A DNA stretch of 64,000 bases from positions 9,479,291 through 9,543,290 of the forward strand of contig NC_036464.1 in NCBI RefSeq assembly GCF_002775205.1, given 5' to 3'. Below are positions 1 to 18,200 of the stretch, one piece after another. The position numbers were made by a program, and so were the translations under genes. The notes beneath the pieces were generated by a model that saw nothing but the letters and a program-made list of their open reading frames with translations, searched no databases and was not told where the DNA came from. The stretch's first letter is position 1. Each line of letters begins with the position of its first letter. This DNA is from Xiphophorus maculatus. Its lineage: Eukaryota > Chordata > Actinopteri > Cyprinodontiformes > Poeciliidae.

Positions 1-509
1 CGCTGTTATAGATGTGTAACAAACTTTAAAATGAGTTAATCTTTTATTGCAGCTGCATTACCACACATTGACAAATGTCAAAAAGCCAAATCTTAATCAG
101 TACATTTATTCTATTTCTAGCCTCTGCATAAAGCTGCATGAAAACAAATATTTATATTTCCAGGAAACATCTCCAAAGGTCACTTTCAGAGAAGTGCAAC
201 AAAGAGTAGGATCTTGTGGTTGCAAAGTTTTCATGCCAACCATTAGATGCTTTCTCTGTGCCATTGTTTGTGTCCTATCAGAAACATAAACATCTGCAGC
301 TGCTTGAAAGGACTTTAGCTTGGACAATGATGTTTGTTCAGATGAGACAGAGTTTGTTGCAAGATTTTCTGCAACAAACTCTTTAGGCTCAGTGTGCAGT
401 TATTTCACTGCAATGAAAAAATAATTTACTTTAAAGGTTTTACACACTTTTAGCAGGAATTCTGTAACACATGCGAGACACTTTATATTTAACTTCTCGG
501 CATACTTAC
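1..509. other. Intronic sequence at the window edge, no exon recognised
   Basis: This stretch lies downstream (in transcript sense) of the last calpain exon seen, whose donor is at 508-509. I searched the minus strand for the next calpain exon (about 65 nt, encoding an EF-hand helix followed by a Met-Asp end) and found none. An open stretch at 106-327 on the minus strand does not resemble calpain. The remaining penta-EF-hand exons are most likely to the left of the window. Confidence 0.5.
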
Positions 510-5506
<4,997 letters not shown>

Positions 5507-5626
5507 CTTCACCCTTTCTGAGCGCTCACTTGCAGGATTTCCTTATTTAATAACAGGGTTTGTTTGCCTTGTGAGAAGCTCTTCTATGAAGGGACACTTC
5601 CCAGAAGTGTTTTTGTGCTGGAGTCC

Positions 5627-5632
5627 TTTATA
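5627..5632 (-). promoter_or_regulatory. Putative TATA box of the left calpain gene
   Basis: The minus strand reads TATAAAGG about 120 nt upstream of the ATG at 5506. This would place transcription start near 5600 and leave a short 5'UTR of about 95 nt. It is a motif match only; no other core promoter element was scored. Confidence 0.35.
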
Positions 5633-5639
5633 GCTACCT

Positions 5640-8600
5640 ATACGGATGGGAAGATGGAGTCGGATAACAAACAGGGAGGAGCCGCTTGTGGACAGGTGAG
5701 ACAACTGGTGCAGACAGCAGCAGGCGTAAGCAAATCCACGATGAGCTCGATGTGACCATAACCGAAACAAAACAAGAACACACCTTAAACTAACAACACC
5801 CCTACCACCTTTTGTCATTTCATTTTCAGGACTAAATGTAGATATTAGACACTGGAAATGTTTGTAAAAACATCTATGTGGCTTGACAAAGTTAACACAC
5901 TATAAAACTTAACCTAAATAATATATAAAAGTACATTTCCCGAAAATGGTTGTAGAAACAGATTGTGTGCTGTAAATATGGGTGGGAGTTGAGGAAGAGA
6001 TCCCTCAACATACTGAAGCAACAGTTTAAATAGGTCAAATTTAAGATGCTGTGTTTCATAACCTGAGGCACGCACCGACACACCCAGTCAAGAGTTGTAG
6101 TGTAACATCCTCATTTTGTGCTTACATCCTCCAACCGAAATATAGAGCACCAAAGCCCTAAACAAATGTTATTTTAACTCAGTTTAATCAGGAATTAAAC
6201 TGATCCTTTTGTGCAACGTCAGATTTGTGTTCTATACCATAAAATACAATAAGGTTTGTGACCTTCAGATGACAAAATATGGAAATTATTTTGTAAAGTT
6301 GTGCATATATGGTATTATGATTAAAAATTCTTAATAATTATTCACAAAAGTCCATAGACATCAACAAAGATGACCATATTTCCTAGAAAAATGTTAGGAA
6401 CACAGTTTGTGAATTCATGTTTTATCTGCCTGTACTTGTTTCCATCACATTTGCATAAAATCTACCTGGGGATTATTAGCTCATCATTCCTCAGAGACAG
6501 AACAAGCAGCTTCTTCTCAATTCATTATCAAATGGCTGACTGGAAAGCCTTCATAAAAGAAAAGGAGTCTACATTGTGTGAAAACTTATTTATGAAGTTT
6601 GAACTTCAGTATCTCAATTTTAGAAACAAATGTGAAACTGGAAGAGGATAGAATGAAATATGTTTCAGATTTCACTCTGAAATCTGAAAATCAATGATTA
6701 AAGCAGTCATTGTCACTTGACAATGCTTTAATCATTTCAAATAACCACATTAACGCAGGTGTTACTCCGGTCTGTCACAGAGAAGAAAGAGATGATCCAA
6801 ACAGCAAAGTTTTCGACCTATCCGAATCTGTATACAATCTGAGACTCACCTATGGACTCACTGGGGGAAATAAATGTCCCTTATGGCCTGGGAGAACCTG
6901 AGAGTATCTTGGTTAGGAATGACTGTTGCCCTGATGATAACAGTTTTAGATATAAATTATTTATCAGTGTTTTAAAAAAAGCTGGCACCCTGTCTGAGGG
7001 TGTACACCACTCCCTTTCTGCTCTCTGTTGGGACAGCTGCCAAACCCACCGTGATTCCAGACAGATAAGGTAGAAGAGAAGGCAATCTGTTTGGTATCAA
7101 TAACAAGCAAATATGTGGTTAAATGACTAATAGTCATTTAACCACAGTTCAGTTAATTGGAAGACAATTCTTTGTGGAAGGAAAAATCTCAAAATGGATT
7201 CACCTTATGAAACTGATCACATTCCAGGTAGATCAAAGTTAATCATTTGTCTCCCTTCAAAATCCTTCTACAGGTTTAAAACTCAAAGGCATCATTTAGC
7301 ATCTGTGTGACCTGTTTTGCTTAGAGCAAATAAGTCTGGGAAAATTTATTCAGTCTTTGAAGTCATGAAAGAGGTTTTGGTGAGCTGGAACCACAAGAGG
7401 AACTGGAAGGGGGGAACCTAAATGAAAACCTGTTTCAGCTGTACACAAATTCAAAACAAAAGGTGAGGCTTTATGAATCAAATAGCCCTCAGCAGTACAA
7501 AGATGATCAAACTAAGAAGAAGCAATAAAGAAGCTGAAGCAAAGATACAATAAATGAGCAAAGGAACCTGACAGAGAACCTGTTGAAGCACCAGAAATAA
7601 ACATGAACAGCAGGTCTGATCTGATGGCAGCTGCCTGTTTAAAACAAACAGGAAAATAAAAGAAACCAGTCATGTATTAAAAAAAGGACAGAGAAATGGC
7701 AAAAATACCAAACCTTAAAAAAGGCAGGCTTGGTTATTTTATGAATAGCAGATTCATAAAATAAATGCCTGCTATTCTTGCAGGCATGTCTCCTGTTTAC
7801 CCTCACGACAAGTCTCAAGAGTTTAAACAAACGTCAGATGTAAAAGTTTTATTTATCTCATGACAAGACAGCCTGATGATTTTTAACGTTTGCTGCCATT
7901 TGTCACATATTATATCTCAAGTGATAAAAATCTGATTCAGTCTGCAGTAATGAGCTGAATGTTGCTTTGTTTATAGTTATACACTTAACTCGAGGTTAAC
8001 CATTTTCTGAATTGAAAAAAGTTTGTATTCATCTGCAGAAAATTTGTCTGCTAGTAAAGCTAGTAGCAACAGCAAAAACTTGCATCTGCAAAATGTTTAG
8101 AGGAGCTCAATAAAAATCAATGTCACACCTTTCAGATGTTATTTGTAGAACATTTAGAAAACCATGTATCACTTTCATTTCATTTTTAACATTTGATGAG
8201 CTGCTACATAAAATCTCAACAACATGAAATTTGTAGTTGTAATGTGTGAAAATATGGAAAATTTCAAGGGGTGAGATTACTTTTGCAATGCACTGCTTAT
8301 ATAGGGCAGAACGGAGCGGGATGTCAGTAAATCTCTCCCCCTACAGGCGCTGTTACAAAATGTTGGTATGTACATAGAGGCCACAGACAAGGTATCGTCA
8401 CTCAGCAGTTTAGTACTTCACATCGAGGTGATCAAGGATCTGTGTCAAGATCTGAAAATTTATTTCCACATACTACATTCCCCGTAAAAATTTGACTGAG
8501 CCTGTGTAATTTTGGAAAAAAGAAAGAGTTAATATCAGAGTTTTATTTGTAATTTTTTAAAAACCCACATAATACTAAACTAATATCATCTTCATTTTTC

Positions 8601-9260
8601 CTCACAAGTATGTGCTATTTTGTGATTTATACCACAGAAATAAAACGAAGTTTGTGGCCCTAACAAAATGTACAGCAATAAAAATTAGTTTCTAACTGTA
8701 TCCATTAGAAATAGTTTAATCCTTAGTAAGGAGCAGAAAAATGAGTTGGTAGTTTGATTCTGTTCTTTTTATTTAACACTATTTGTCAGTTCATAACATT
8801 ATAGAGGTGCTTCTATTAGATGTTGTTGTTAAGATATAAAATTAAGACTGAATTTTAAAATACAAATTTTCAGAAAAGTTCCTTTCAAAATGCTTTTCTA
8901 ATTGATATAATCAATCAAAGTTGCATTTGGCGGTGTGTACCTGTTGAAAGAATAGATAGGTTATTCTAACCAGGCACTCTTATGTAGGCCTCCATTACAC
9001 AGAGAAATAGGACTGATTAAGCAAAAAGTGTGACACCCAACCCCACTCTGATCTTCAGTACAGCGGAAAGACTATCCTGGTGCGTTTATAGTTTCTCAAC
9101 AGTTTGTGAATAAGAAAATAATTTTGCCACCAAGCATTAGCTTTGTTAGTAGTTTAAAATATCTACATGTTCATAGAATTACATGATACGTAGTTTATTT
9201 TTAACAGCGTCTCATATCTTTTTTTTTTTTTTTTTAATTCTCCTGATTTATAATTTCGTT
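5640..9260. other. Intergenic region between the head-to-head calpains
   Basis: No gene was recognised. It is AT-rich and holds several short perfect inverted repeats (6663-6689, 6693-6736, 7114-7146, 7737-7761, 7765-7787), a Tc1-like relic near 8110-8300 and a T17 tract near 9222-9238. Short open frames here (for example 6370-6651 and 6852-7073) show no protein I recognise. Confidence 0.6.
8110..8300 (-). mobile_element. End of a Tc1-like transposon relic
   Basis: Read on the minus strand, this begins with a cagtgcattgcaaaagta-type terminus. It continues with the 'ttcccatattttcacacattacaac...' and 'gattttatgtagcagc' blocks that recur at 10225-10720, 21815-22170, 53575-53830 and 58160-58600. 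Only the terminal part is preserved. Confidence 0.6.
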
Positions 9261-9264
9261 CAAG

Positions 9265-9491
9265 TCAGAGAGCATGTTTTTGGTCTTTAGAGCCCCTAGC
9301 GGCTACGGCGCGGTACTGGCGGCTTGCAGTGTGCCCTCCTCTAGAGGTGGGCTGGTCTGATCTGCAGCGAGCGCAGACTGAGAGGAGGGAGGACCACTCA
9401 GACTGTCCCCCTGTCACTGATTCACAGATTAGCACAATAACCGCTTTCTGTTTCATATTCTGGGAGCCTGAAGCAGTTTTCCTAACCGGTG
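9265..9491 (+). promoter_or_regulatory. Possible distal promoter and non-coding first exon for capn11
   Basis: This block is richer in G+C and CpG than its surroundings (for example the ctacggcgcggtactggcgg stretch). It ends in a strong donor, GTG/GTGAGT, at 9492; another good donor (CTG/GTAAGA) is at 9612. A good acceptor with a pyrimidine tract (tgcgcccag) sits one base before the capn11 ATG at 12280, so a spliced leader of this kind would fit. This is inference; RNA data would decide it. Confidence 0.3.
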
Positions 9492-10224
9492 GTGAGTTGA
9501 TCGCGTCGCTTTAGTGAACCACTTTATTTACTCCGTGTGTGATTAACGGTGCCCGATAGGTTTATTGTGGTGCGGAGAGCTGGATTTAATCTGCTGCACC
9601 TTGTCGCTCTGGTAAGAATAGAAAAGGAAGTGACAGCTGCGCAGTGAGGTGAAAAGAATCAGTTCAGCTGCTGATTTTAGCTCTAAAATCAGAGCAGCTT
9701 TCATCTATAGTTATGAGAATCTTTTGTGTAACATGCAGGCCGCTTGCAGACAGGCCTGTATGCTCCTGCTGAACAGGTGCTGCAGAACAGTTCTGGTTCA
9801 AGCAGCAGGCCTCACTTACTGCGACTTTTTACAGCATCTGAAAGAGAGAATCCACTGAGGATTTCACAAAGTGTTTAACATATTGTATGGACAGCATTTG
9901 TTTGGCCCCTGCAGTCACCTGACAGAGAGGTGGTAGCCTATGTTGTTTTTGAATTGTTTAGGGTTAAAGTCCTGTGGATGACACCATCAGCATTGTTACT
10001 GTAGGGATCAGTGTTGTGTTCTTTCCCCATTATTGAAGAAAAACCAGATCCATTCAGATCTATGGTGTGATTTTGACAGAGGGACATTCCTAGAGTCTCC
10101 ACAGGCGTGAGGGGCCTCCGTTTGGGGACTGGCCTCCTTTAACAATGCCCCTGTTAAAGGGGCAGAAGCATAACCTCTTTTGGCTCCTAACACATCTTTC
10201 ACTTCTATTATTTTTTCACTTCCT

Positions 10225-10720
10225 GGGCCTTGCTGAATTATTCATAACACCTGAACATTTTCACATTTGGTACAGTCATAAAACTTTATGTATTGCACTT
10301 AGATTTTATGTAGCAGTGAATCATTATGAAGTGGAAGTAAAATCAAACACGGTGTCCAAAAGTGTTACAACATTTGAGATCGTTAACGCGATCTCAAATG
10401 TTTTGGAGCCTCTACTTATTTTCTATGTTTAGCTCCTTTTCCCCGTCAACTCTGAAAGAAACCATCCCCACAGCATGGTGCTGCCACCATCGTGTTTTAT
10501 GACAGGGATGTTGTATTCAGGCTGATGTGAAGTATTAGCTTACTACCAATGAGCCAAGAAGTCTGGTTTTTGTCTTGTCTGAACAGAGCTACATCTTCCA
10601 CATGACTGCTGTGTTTCTTGATCTTCTTTCATTTCATTATATATTATTTTTTTGTTGGTTTATTACTTAAAATCTCAATAAAATTCACCCTTTGTCAGTA
10701 ATTTGATGTGAATACTTGTG
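10225..10720 (+). mobile_element. Tc1-like transposon relic
   Basis: It contains recognisable family blocks: the 'ttttcacatttggtacagtcataaaactt' terminus region, 'gattttatgtagcagtg', and an internal stretch around 10465-10620 (accatccccacagcatggtgctgccaccat) that is an antisense transposase remnant common in teleosts. It is heavily decayed, with no open transposase frame. A perfect 14-bp snap-back palindrome lies inside it at 10369-10402. Confidence 0.6.
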
Positions 10721-11439
10721 TAAAGAACCTCCCAAAAGGTATATTTTGCACAGACTCTGCTCATTAGGATTCATTTCAGGTAGAGCAGAGCTACACTATT
10801 GTTTAAGTTTTCCCTTAGCACAGATCCAGAAAGCAACACAGATGAATCTTTGTATTGATTATGTTAGGCTTTTGTAACTTCTGGAGAAATTTTAGTGTGA
10901 AAGAACATCTTTCAAGTTAAAATAGTAAATATTTTTGGTCATTTGATTAATTTCCAGCTCTAAATCAATGCATAACCATTTCTCTCTGTTTCCTTCCTCC
11001 CCATAGTCCCTTTCAGCCTGTCCATAAAGAAAAGGTATCATATATACACATTTTTTAGTATTTTAATTTTAATTTTGGGCATTGGTGTGTTTAAATTGTA
11101 TTTAATTTTTTTAATCAGTGCATGCTTTTTGCTTGCTAATTATCCTCTGCTGGCTTCTATTTTTATTGATTTCTAACTGTTTCCAGGTCAGTTTGCTTTC
11201 TCTTGATATGCAGCTACATCTTAGCCATGTTTCAACTTAAAATGAAAGGTACTGTTACAGAACGGTCTGAATCTAATTACTGGAATCATTAGGTTTTTCT
11301 GAAAGCTAAATGCTCACAGATACAAACTTTTGTGCTTTTCTTGTAGCTTTTTGTGTTAGAATAACACAAGGTAGTGCACATTCACAAAGTGAATAGCTTC
11401 AGTAATTTCCACTTACAAAAGTGCAGTGTGTGTTTATAT

Positions 11440-11790
11440 TGAGCCTTCTGAATCGGTACTCTGTAGACCCACCTTTTGTTGCAATGACAGCTGCAAGTCT
11501 TTTAGGTTTAGTTTCTAGCAGCTTTGCACTTCTAGAGACAGAAATGTTTCCCCGTTCATCTTTGCCATATTTTGTAGCTCAGCCAAACTCGACTTACAGC
11601 ATCTGTGAATGTCAATTCTTAACCATGAATTTTTTAAATTGGTTTTAGGTCCGGACTTTGACCGGGCCATTCAAACACACGAGTATGGTTTGATCTAAAC
11701 CTCCTCTGTAGTTCTGGCTGTAGGTTTATCATTTTTCTGCTCAAAGAGGTTCCTTTCCAGTATGTTTACTGTGATTAAATTACACTCATG
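11440..11790 (+). mobile_element. Tc1-like transposon relic (internal part)
   Basis: The phrases 'tagacccaccttttgttgcaatgacagctgcaagtctttt' and 'ggtccggactttgaccgggccattcaaacaca' are the antisense transposase region of a widespread teleost Tc1-like family. The second phrase recurs in diverged form at 58390-58430. Decayed, no usable reading frame. Confidence 0.6.
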
Positions 11791-11817
11791 TGAAACTGAA
11801 CCGATTTTGTGATTTCA

Positions 11818-11854
11818 GAACTAAGCCCAGAGCCCCCATCTCTGGGCTTAGTTC
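11818..11854. repeat. Perfect 15-bp inverted repeat with 7-nt loop, sharing a 20-mer with capn11 exon 1
   Basis: The arms 11818-11832 and 11840-11854 are perfectly complementary around the loop cccccat. The 20 bases 11830-11849 are identical to coding bases 12448-12467 in capn11 exon 1. The structure looks like a local copy of exon sequence followed by a snap-back inversion. Confidence 0.85.
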
Positions 11855-12038
11855 CACTGGATTTTATTTATGGGTATCAGAGCAAAATAGGGCTAAATAC
11901 ACACACATCACACTTAAAAAAAAAAATGCAGCTTTTTTCACTTTCAAATATGACAAGAAAAAATAGTAGGTGCATGAATTTGTGCAGGAGTACTATTGTG
12001 AAATCTCCAGCTTTGGAAGTTTGTGTGTGAGGGCATGA

Positions 12039-12065
12039 GTGTGTGTGTGTGTATGTGTGTGTGTG
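12039..12065. repeat. (TG)n dinucleotide microsatellite
   Basis: A run of about 13 TG units with one interruption (gtatg), some 215 bp upstream of the capn11 start codon. Confidence 0.9.
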
Positions 12066-12230
12066 CAAATCAAAGCTATAGTCCAGGGGGTTTGCAGCTT
12101 AGTGCTACAGCTTCGTTCAGAAACTTTTGCTATAAGCAGATTTCTGTATTTTCTTTTTCTAACCAGACTTATACCACTGGATGTTGTAACATTCAGACAA
12201 GAGCGTGTCACTGTTTAACTTGCTTCTATT

Positions 12231-12237
12231 TATAAAT
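12231..12237 (+). promoter_or_regulatory. Possible proximal TATA box of capn11
   Basis: TATAAAT lies 49 nt before the start codon at 12280. If used, the 5'UTR would be only about 20 nt. The alternative is a spliced leader from near 9300-9490 joining at the acceptor that ends at 12278. Confidence 0.25.
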
Positions 12238-12279
12238 TGCACCCGTCTACGCGCTCCATATTTCTGTCCTGCGCCCAGT

Positions 12280-15200
12280 ATGTATCCGGTTGGTGGGATA
12301 TCTGCAAGCATATACGCCAACAGGCTCCGGTCAGAGGGCATGGGTTCCAATGAGCAGGCCGTGCACTTTGCCAGCCAGGACTACGAGGCTCTGAAGCAGG
12401 AGTGCGTGGAGGCGGGCTGCCTGTTTGAAGACCCCTGCTTCCCCGCTGAGCCCCCATCTCTGGGCTTCAAAGAGCTTGCACCCTATTCATCTAAAACCAG
12501 AGATGTGGAGTGGATGAGACCCACGGTAAGAAAATATCAAGGCAAAGTTTATGCTGTCCTGTTGGTCGTTATTGGTGAATGATAACAGTGAGTGAAAATA
12601 AACTGCTATCACAGTATTCACAACTGTCAAACAGAAAATTAGTTAATCATTTTATCTATAGTATAATCCAGGGGTGTCAAAATCCTTTTCATTTTGGCCC
12701 GTATGAAGATCATAAATTATTCCTAAGGGCCATTTGTGGCTGAATGCATTAATAAAACTACATATTAAATTGTTAAAATATTATAGCTTTCTCTGTATTC
12801 AATGAGTACCTCTTAAAATTAAATAATATTGAACATTTTTACATACTCATATAATTTTACACTATAAAAATAAAAACTGATTTGATTTGACTGGTATAAT
12901 AATATTTAAGCATGCCACTATTATCTTGAAGTTCTATTTATGAGGCTCTGTGTCTTGAGGGCCACATAAATAGTTATGACGGGCCAGATCAGGCCCGCGG
13001 CCCTTTGACCACATGTGTGTTTGACATACGAGACATAATCTATTACATAAATCCATTCTAAAATGAGTTGTAGTTCTAAACATCTTTTTGTTCAAGATGT
13101 TTACAGCTTATCTACTTCTTCTTTTAATAATAAATCAAGTCTTAACAGGCTGGTGAATAAGTCAGACTACCTACTCTAGCTGCCAGCCTGCACGCTACTG
13201 CTTAAGAGGCTGCTTAAGTTGAAAATTGTGGTTTTAAAACAGTGATGAATGGGTCCATTATAGATTACACACCATGTCTATCACTGTTTTTTTGTAACTA
13301 GAAATTTGCCACATTTTCTGGTAAGTGAAGAAAGGAAGTTTTGTAGTCTTCTTTCAGCCAGCGGAATGGCAGTATGCCGCAACACTTACAGAGTGTTAAT
13401 AATCACTCTGTTAAGCCAGAGGAATTTTAAAATAATTATAAAAATAACTAATTAAGTTAGTAGAAAGAAGCTACATTAATTGAAAAAGTATATCTTAAAG
13501 AACAAAGTAATATAATAATTTTAAAAAACATAACTTTTTAATGTCTTCTTGTTGCCGGCAAACTGATGGCCAGGAATTTCAGGACAGGAATTTGATTTTG
13601 ACTGTTGCATGTAAGCAGGCATATCATGTCTCACTTTACATGTTGCAAACCTGGACAGAATCAGACTTGTAGGGACGGGCGCTTTGCAGACCTCTGCAGC
13701 TGTTGGCATCTCAGACCTCTCCCCTCTCTGACATTTGTTTACAGCTCCTTGGTATTTACAGAGTGAAACCTCATGGGAGGGTGGCAGCCAGAAAAAGAAG
13801 TGATTTCTTTGAAAGAGTTTGATTGTCATGACTCATTTCTGTTATCTTTGTAGGAACTGACAGGTGATCCCCAGTTTATTGTGGGTGGAGCCACCAGAAC
13901 AGACATCTGTCAGGGTGCTCTTGGTGAGTTATAAATTTGTTGTGAAAATAAGTTAAAAGAACATATTCTGATGTGAGGTTCTGGCCTCTGATTTTCCCCT
14001 CCAGGCGACTGCTGGCTCTTGGCAGCCATTGGCTCTCTGACCCTGAATGAGAGGCTCCTTCATAGGGTTGTTCCACACGGCCAGTCCTTCCAAGATGACT
14101 ACGCTGGAATCTTTCACTTCCAGGTTCTTTACTTACAATTTTCTACCCTTCCTTTTTTTTTTATTCCTATTCACGCAAACTCGATGGATCTCTTTTTTAA
14201 TGCACTGCTTTGCATTGCAGTTCTGGCAGTTCGGCGAGTGGGTAGACGTTGTGATTGACGATCGATTGCCTGTCAAAGACGGAGAGCTCATGTTTGTCCA
14301 TTCAGCTGAGGGCAATGAATTTTGGAGTGCACTCTTAGAGAAAGCTTATGCCAAGTAGGTTTGAAAAATCGCTTGCATTAGTTTGTTCAGAGGGATATTC
14401 TGAAGTGTTGCTGCTAAAAGCAATTAGTCTGAAGGTTTTTTTTATTTGCTATCAGGCTAAATGGCTCCTATGAGGCTCTCTCTGGAGGAAGCACCACCGA
14501 GGGCTTTGAGGATTTCACAGGGGGGGTGTCTGAGATGTACGAGCTGCGCAAGGCTCCCAAAGATCTCTACAGGATAATCAGTAAAGCCTTGGAGAGGGGC
14601 TCCCTGCTGGGCTGCTCTATTGATGTAAGTGTCGTTTGCGCCTATTCATCTAGAACGGCAATTTAATTCTACATTATAAATTTCTGCTCACATGCTCACA
14701 GATCACCAGTGCCTTCGACATGGAGGCTGTGACCTTCAAGAAGCTTGTGAAGGGCCATGCCTACTCTGTCACTGCATTGAAGGAGGTTTGTCTCTCTGCA
14801 ACTCGGTCAACACAAAGCATTAAAGTTGTGGTTTGACATTTCCTCACCACTTTGCTGTGTGACAGGTTGATTACGCTGGCAACATGGTGCGCCTTATCCG
14901 AATACGTAACCCCTGGGGCCAGGTGGAGTGGACTGGAGCCTGGAGTGACAAGTGAGTGTATTCAAACTTACAGGTCCATCTCAAGATGTGAATTTATTTC
15001 TGTACTTGAATCCAAAAAGTGAAAGCTGTATATCATGTAGATTCATTAAACACATAGGGCATATTTCAACATGTGTGTTTTCCTTTTGCTAAACTTTCTA
15101 CTCACATATTTGGGGACTGCACCCTGTGAATACCCATCTTGATTAACAATTATCATATGTGACTTATCGTCCTTGTAGAGGTTATTGCTGATTGTCTCAT

Positions 15201-18200
15201 GGACATCTGTTATTGTAGCATAATAGGCCATAAAATCACACTCTTCTACAGATTTTTCTTAATTGTAATGCAATATCATTATTTTATGAGAAACTAAATT
15301 TCAGGTTTTCATGAGCAGTTAGTCATAATCATCTAAGTTTAACAGTTGTAAAACCTGAAATATACCACTCTTTGCAGTAAATCTAATTATGAGTTTCAAA
15401 TTTAGAATTAAACCAGTTAAGTCAGTGATGTTCAGATTTATTGAGATGTACCTTTAAATTTTGTGAACATTTAGCTTTAAAGGGTTGTTTCTTATGTCAT
15501 GTCTGTCATTCATAGTTCCAGTGAATGGGATGAAATTGACCCATCTGAAAGGGAAGACCTGCATCTTAGCATGGAAGACGGAGAGTTTTGGTAAGATTTA
15601 CATCTTCACATACAACAAGAAGTTAAAAGGAATAATATACATTTCTGTTTGGCAAACTGCTTGGTTTCATACAACACCCTCCAGTGTCTTCTCTCATAAA
15701 GGTTTATGAAAAGCCTTAAAAATTATTTCATGTTGCATTGCAATTACGTAATCTGGCACTGAAAAAGTCAGAAAAATAAAATCCTATTAATTTAACATAT
15801 ATTGAGAGGAGAAGACAGTTTGCTGAAGGACTTCATGCCTACTGTTAAGTACAATGGAAAACCTATAATGCTGTGAGCCCTAGATAACGTTGCTGGGCTG
15901 CATGTTATCATGAACTCTTTAAAATATCAGGGCATTTGAGTAAAATCTCTAGAACTCAACAAGAAAATTGCAAATTGAATAGTAGATTAGCTCCAGAGTA
16001 CCTAAATCCAGTGCTGGAAACCCAATGCCCTGCAATTTTTAGATACATCCCAGCTTCAACACACTTGAGTAGCCAAACATTCCTTTCTCTATATGATACA
16101 AACTTGTAAAATGTCACAGGAAAAGATTTAGCTTCTCCATTGTCAAAAAAGAGGTTTGCATAATTGCGACAAGGCAAAGAAGTGTGGCACTGGTGATTTA
16201 TTTAAAAAAAATTTTTATCATGATTATTTCTTAATGTGATTCAAACTAATTTAATCTAACTTTTATTGAAATTGTTTGCACAGTGTAACAATGTTTCTGG
16301 TTTTTTGGGGGGATTCAGGATGTCCTTCAGTGACTTTTTGAGGCAGTTTTCCCGACTGGAAATCTGTAACTTGACTCCGGACGTCCTGAGTGAGGATAGC
16401 CTCAGTCACTGGAACACTATGAAGTTCTACGGCACATGGAGGAGAGGCAGCACGGCCGGGGGCTGCAGGAACCATCCCAGTGAGTCAACAGCAAAAATCC
16501 AAAAACATGTAGCAGAATATTAACATCAGCGTTCCTTCACGGTCATGAAGAGATACCACCAGTGTGGTATCTGGTGTCATTTTCCTGATCCTGAAGGAAA
16601 AAGAAAATTTAGTAGGACCAAATTTTCCCAGACTTTTTCTTCAGTCTTTTTTCCTAAAGGACAAATGTCTACTGGTGCTTAATAAATGCAATGATTTTAC
16701 ATTAATATCTTTGAAATTTAAATTTCTTATCTTTGATTTGCCCCACAGCTTACTGACTTTTAATTTATTGACTAAATGTGTACAAGTTGCAATCAAAATA
16801 GTCCCATTTTACTACCTTTGTAGTCTCTGAAACAACTTTAAAAATGTGTTGATATGGGTTTATAAATCACTGAATGGGTATGAGCCAAAATTCTTGTCAA
16901 GTATAGCCCAGGATGAGCTTTTAAAGTCTTCAGATACTTGCTGACTGCTTTCCCAGAACTGGAATCGAACAAGATGTGGCAGCATTTAGTTTTGCTCCTA
17001 AACTCTTGAACAAACTCTCTGAAAACCTGACATATCCAGAGAAACTGCTGGTTCTTTTGAATCAACAAAATATTTAGTTCACTGAAGCTTTTGATCAAAA
17101 AGTCCCAATAATGAACTGCTTGCCCAATCAGTGAAGACAGTATTCAGTTTTTCTAAGGCGATTAATCTGTTTCAAATTTCTTATTAGGAGTTGTTCCTAT
17201 TAATGCTGTTAAGTGTTTGACATGTTGCTCTCTTTTTAAGCAAAGCTTTAAGGTTTTTTGTTCTGTTTTTAGTGTTTTCCTTTGATGTGAAATTAAATCA
17301 CTTTTGATTGTCTTGTGCTTGGTGCTAAAATACAAATAAACTTGCCTCGCCTTTTATTCAGGTTGAACAGAACCTGTAGTGCTTAGACTGTGTCTAAAAG
17401 TTCTAATAAATTAATAACAACAATTTTTTTTTATTAAAAAAACAGCTTGGAATTCTGGAGGGAAATTTATACTAACAAAGACACAAAATTAACAAAGCTT
17501 TTCTTTAAAGAGTCTGCTTAGTCCAAGGGTTATAGAGTTTAAAATAGGGCCAATTTAAGTAGTTCCAGATGCAAAAAAAGTAGTTGCTGTATACCACACT
17601 CAGAAAATCACAGGCCAGTCTCAGCATTGTGTTGTTTCAGTAGCACTGAAAACTAAAAATAATAAGAGATGCTTACTGTTCAAAGTCCAGATTTCCATAA
17701 GAATTCTTTTTTATAAATATGTAAAAGTGGCTATGTGTAGAAACTCAATAAAATGTGTAGGTTTTCACAAAACTGGCTTGACATAAATGCTCCATTTCTG
17801 TAGACACATTTTGGATAAATCCTCAGTATAAGATCACGTTGCTGGAGGAGGATGATGACCCAGAGGATGATGAGGTGGCGTGCAGTTTCCTTGTAGCCCT
17901 CATGCAGAAGGACCGGCGCAGATACCGACGCCATGGTCAGGACATGCACACCATTGGCTTTGCTGTCTATGAAGTGAGAACCATGATGAACTGCATGGAT
18001 CCCCTCTGTTCTGCTCCTGTAGTTTATTAAAAATGTCTGCTGCCTCATGCCACCCATTAACAATCTTCCCTTCTGTTCCTTTTGCAGATTCCAGAGGAGG
18101 TAGGTACAGGATCCCTTATTGAGAACCTTATTACTTGTTACTCATTTGGCAATTTTCAAAATATAGCTTCACATATGCAAGATGAAGAGTTTCTTTTAAA

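Noticed and set aside
106-327. 73-codon minus-strand frame as the next calpain exon
   Set aside because: No EF-hand residues and no matching splice phase; expected exon 16 is 65 nt.
13521-13829. 102-codon minus-strand frame in capn11 intron 1
   Set aside because: No recognisable protein, and intron sequence of ordinary composition.
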